Shown here in pieces: positions 61,983 to 64,000 of a stretch of DNA of 64,000 nucleotides. Each line of letters begins with the position of its first letter. Position 1 is the first letter of the stretch. Both the position numbers and the translations under genes were made by a program. This DNA is from Eubacteriales bacterium (GTDB lineage Bacteria > Bacillota > Clostridia > Lachnospirales > Lachnospiraceae). Under the pieces are notes generated by a model. It searched no databases and was not told where the DNA came from. It was given only the letters and a program-made list of their open reading frames with translations. The stretch covers positions 53,186-117,185 of the forward strand of contig JAUNGC010000009.1 in the NCBI GenBank assembly GCA_030524745.1, read 5' to 3'.

Positions 61983-62306
61983 ATGGCAGGAAGAATAGCA
62001 GGTCTTATATCCTGTATTATGTGTGCGATTCCTTTTTTCATTGTTGCGATCTACTCTAAAGACAGCAAAGAACCAATCAATTTTTGGAGTGGAGATACCA
62101 CATTAAAAGGAAAAATTAAAAATATTAAAGATTATAACAGGAAGATGGCTCTATTATATAAAAAATGTTCCGCTGCATTTCTTATTACCGGGATTGGCTT
62201 TATTGTTACCCCTGTTGTTGGCGTAATACTGATATGTTTTGACTGTACTTTGGGAATTTATCTTATGTACAGGAATTATAAAAGAATTTTAAGTTTGTAT
62301 TCATAA
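61983..62306 (+). CDS. Small two-helix membrane protein
   Basis: A 107-residue protein with two membrane helices (about residues 5-28 and 60-85) and a basic loop between them (GKIKNIKDYNRKM). The frame opens earlier, but CGGAG lies before the ATG at 61983. Proteins of this form are common beside SdpI-type genes; no function is known. Confidence 0.65.
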   Translation: MAGRIAGLISCIMCAIPFFIVAIYSKDSKEPINFWSGDTTLKGKIKNIKDYNRKMALLYKKCSAAFLITGIGFIVTPVVGVILICFDCTLGIYLMYRNYKRILSLYS

Positions 62307-62383
62307 GCGAGATTGACCGGGCGAAGTGAGGGATGCTTCTATCTATTTTTCATGACCGTCTTTTAATGAAGGAGAAGAAATGT

Positions 62384-62761
62384 ATGTGGTTTTGGTGGTT
62401 TATGTTTACATGCAATATGTTATATTCACTCACAATGATTATTGCAGGCTGGTATATGTGGAAGCATTATCCGAAGAAAATTAATTCGGTGGCAGGGTAT
62501 CGTTCCAGACGTTCAAAAATGAATATGGATACCTGGAAATTTGCGCATGAAAATTGCGGTAAACGTTGGTGGAAAATAGGATGGATTATGTTGGTTCCGA
62601 CTGTATTGGTGCAGATTCCATTCTATGGCAAAAGTGACAATGCGATCGGATGGGTCGGTTTGGCAATATGCATTGTTGAATGTGGAGTTTTGCTGGTTTC
62701 CATTCTACCTACAGAAAAAGCGCTTAAAAACACGTTTCATGATGATGGCAGCAGGAAATAA
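62384..62761 (+). CDS. SdpI-family membrane protein
   Basis: A 125-residue protein with about three membrane helices. Between the first and second lies the SdpI-family signature VAGYRSRRSKMNMDTWKFAH, a conserved cytoplasmic or extracytoplasmic loop. SdpI in Bacillus gives immunity to the SdpC killing peptide and sequesters a repressor; relatives here may protect against a membrane-active peptide or have another role. AAGGAG is 9 nt before the ATG at 62384. No SdpC-like gene is visible in the window. Confidence 0.78.
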   Translation: MWFWWFMFTCNMLYSLTMIIAGWYMWKHYPKKINSVAGYRSRRSKMNMDTWKFAHENCGKRWWKIGWIMLVPTVLVQIPFYGKSDNAIGWVGLAICIVECGVLLVSILPTEKALKNTFHDDGSRK

Positions 62762-62912
62762 ATAACTTTTGGTTTTCCGGGAAGCTGCAGAGAGCATAAT
62801 ATCGGTGGCCTATTGGGTGAAGATAATGGATGGAGAGGGAGCGAGGGATGCTTCTTTTCCTGTAGGCATGAAGATGGGAAAATGAAGAATCAGGATTGGC
62901 GGAATCGATCGC

Positions 62913-63143
62913 ATGAAGAAGATTTTAGGAATTATATTAACGATGATAGGGATTGTGATGACAGTAGTATCCCTGATTTTTAAAATAAAAGGGCAAATGT
63001 CGGTGTCTATCATTGGTGGGGCAGACGGTCCGATTTCGATATTTCTTGCTGGTAAAGTCGGAAGTCCTCTGGCAATTACAGGAATTATTGCGGGTATTGC
63101 AGTGCTTGCAGTCGGCTTTTTTATGGTTGCGAGGAAAAAATAA
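62913..63143 (+). CDS. Small membrane protein with an OadB-like motif
   Basis: A 76-residue protein with two membrane helices (about 3-23 and 50-72). Between them is MSVSIIGGADGPISIFLAG, strikingly like the conserved Na+-site segment (GGADGPT) of the beta subunits of sodium-translocating decarboxylases (OadB), which are over 350 residues long. It may therefore be a mini-protein derived from that fold or a regulator using the same motif. No other decarboxylase genes are nearby. No clear ribosome binding site precedes the ATG. Confidence 0.65.
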   Translation: MKKILGIILTMIGIVMTVVSLIFKIKGQMSVSIIGGADGPISIFLAGKVGSPLAITGIIAGIAVLAVGFFMVARKK

Positions 63144-63206
63144 ATTCCTGTTATCGGGGAGTTTAAGGCATCGGAATATCGGGATTTGGTGGAGGAATAT
63201 ACAAAT

Positions 63207-63599
63207 ATGAAAAAATATAAGATTGCAGCGTTACTTATGATTATTCACGGAGGCTTTATGGAACTGGGCGGAATTTTGGCAATGGTACCGGCATTGCTTA
63301 TAGGAACTGATAAATATGATATAGGTCAATATTTTGAATTTAAACTTCCATATTTCCAGGATAATCTTTACATGATGATGGTTATGGGAGCAATATATGG
63401 CGTGTTTAGACTTATTGGAGCAATAGGATTGCTGAAAAATCGAATGTGGGGATTCGTATTATCTGTCATAAACTGTGTTATTACAATTACTTTAATGATG
63501 TTTTTGTTGCCTGCCGGAATTATGGACGGAATACTCGCGGGAAGTGCTTTGATATTGATTTTGATGCAGTATTTCGGAGATAAAAAAATAGTAGAGTAG
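63207..63599 (+). CDS. Small four-helix membrane protein
   Basis: A 130-residue protein with about four hydrophobic segments and no charged motif. It begins MKKYKIAALLMIIHGGFMEL, with a long GGAGGAAT site upstream. Charged residues lie in the loops, as in small transport-like or DUF-type proteins. No function can be given. The four membrane genes from 61983 are spaced by 77-150 bp, so they need not be one operon. Confidence 0.6.
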   Translation: MKKYKIAALLMIIHGGFMELGGILAMVPALLIGTDKYDIGQYFEFKLPYFQDNLYMMMVMGAIYGVFRLIGAIGLLKNRMWGFVLSVINCVITITLMMFLLPAGIMDGILAGSALILILMQYFGDKKIVE

Positions 63600-63880
63600 A
63601 CCGCAGATTACAGTTTGCAGGTCAAACGAGAAATTCAAGGCAGTACGGCGGAGCAGGCGTAGACTATTCCCGCCGCACTGTATGCTATTGCTCCATATTC
63701 TGTGCCTTTCAGGGTGCATGTTCCCGCTGTTCCTGCCGAAAAAATACTGTAAACGCTCTTTCGGATTTTCTCGTTTTCTTTCACTTCAAGGGTTCTGCGA
63801 TTTCTATAATCCCCTTGTTTTCCAAGTAGTAAACGGCAACGTTTTATAAAAACTTTAACATTTTTTTAGCGACACTTTCG
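63600..63880. other. Intergenic stretch with decayed sequence
   Basis: The gap between the last membrane gene and the promoter at 63881 has a GC-rich hairpin (AGTaCGGCGG with CCGCCGcACT, 63640-63680). On the minus strand is a short broken frame (VAVYYLENKGIIEIAEPLK, about 63776-63830) that ends in a stop, probably a gene remnant. I see nothing intact. Confidence 0.35.
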
Positions 63881-63909
63881 TTGCACCCTGTCAGATCCTG
63901 TCGTATAAT
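63881..63909 (+). promoter_or_regulatory. Strong promoter at the right edge
   Basis: TTGCAC, 17 bp, TATAAT on the plus strand, with no coding start in the following 90 bases. It would drive the tandem hairpin RNA that follows. Confidence 0.75.
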
Positions 63910-63912
63910 GTG

Positions 63913-64000
63913 GAAGATTGGAAAACCTTCGGTTTTCCAATCTTCCAACGACAAAACCGTAGGTTTTGGAGTCTGGCCCAACGACAAAACCGCAGGTTTT
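63913..64000 (+). repeat. Tandem hairpin repeat (31-33 nt), cut by the window edge
   Basis: Three units each contain AAAACC, a 3-nt turn and GGTTTT (63922-63936, 63953-63967 and 63986-64000). The starts are 31 and 33 bases apart. The second and third share CCAACGACAAAACC, and the first is extended to a 12-bp stem (GATTGGAAAACC with its complement). The array begins about 10 bases after the -10 element. It is probably a non-coding RNA with repeated stem-loops. Confidence 0.6.

Noticed and set aside
63913-64000. CRISPR array
   Set aside because: Units are adjacent hairpins of 31-33 nt with similar sequence throughout; there is no repeat-spacer alternation and no cas gene.

Overview
The window looks like chromosome of a low-to-mid GC Gram-positive gut anaerobe of the Clostridia, most likely a Lachnospiraceae. 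The evidence is the strong AGGAGG-type ribosome binding sites, the YesM/YesN and LplABC-type sugar systems, the Era-YqzL-RecO-GlyS order, a pyruvate phosphate dikinase and a single-chain glycyl-tRNA synthetase. From 197 to 61009 almost every gene is on the minus strand. I found no rRNA, tRNA, CRISPR array or intact insertion sequence.

Region 1 (1-8116): a truncated lipoprotein gene, L-threonine aldolase, an M32 carboxypeptidase on the plus strand, a probable toxin-antitoxin pair (DUF3990-like toxin and HTH antitoxin) with an operator palindrome inside its promoter, a Na+-coupled NSS-family transporter with a perfect consensus promoter, a Fic protein, and a frameshifted HTH-membrane regulator. 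Region 2 (8179-19706) is one long sugar operon read right to left: GH31 alpha-xylosidase, two ABC permeases, solute-binding protein, GH116 glycosidase, YesM-type kinase (broken by an in-frame TAG) and YesN-type regulator, ending at a strong terminator. Region 3 (19895-31352) has a small thioredoxin-fold pair and a second sugar locus: YesM/YesN, solute-binding protein, two Lpl-type permeases, DhaL, DhaK and a GH127-type arabinofuranosidase. The two loci together suggest uptake and breakdown of plant cell wall oligosaccharides carrying alpha-xylose, beta-glucose and arabinose.

Region 4 (31480-42542) is accessory and partly decayed: two hexapeptide acetyltransferases, a MATE efflux remnant, an AraC regulator, zinc-ribbon membrane proteins with a decayed WG-repeat gene, a PrfH/RtcB ribosome-repair operon preceded by a small ORF and a terminator hairpin, a RelB/RelE-type pair, and a gene-poor stretch with a 36-bp inverted repeat.

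Region 5 (42543-61009) is housekeeping: PPDK, an HscC-like Hsp70 with a giant J/TPR partner, GlyRS, a lipoprotein, a 73-bp-arm inverted repeat, RecO, YqzL, Era, a DUF4349 lipoprotein, an M16C peptidase, a small conserved protein, a sigma-like protein lacking region 4, and a rhomboid-like membrane protein. Region 6 (61136-64000, plus strand) holds a Phd/ParE-type toxin-antitoxin operon with a palindromic promoter, four small membrane proteins, and at the window edge a strong promoter followed by about 31-33-nt tandem hairpins, possibly the start of a repeat RNA. The most interesting candidates for something undescribed are the leader ORF plus attenuator ahead of rtcB-prfH and this edge repeat RNA.
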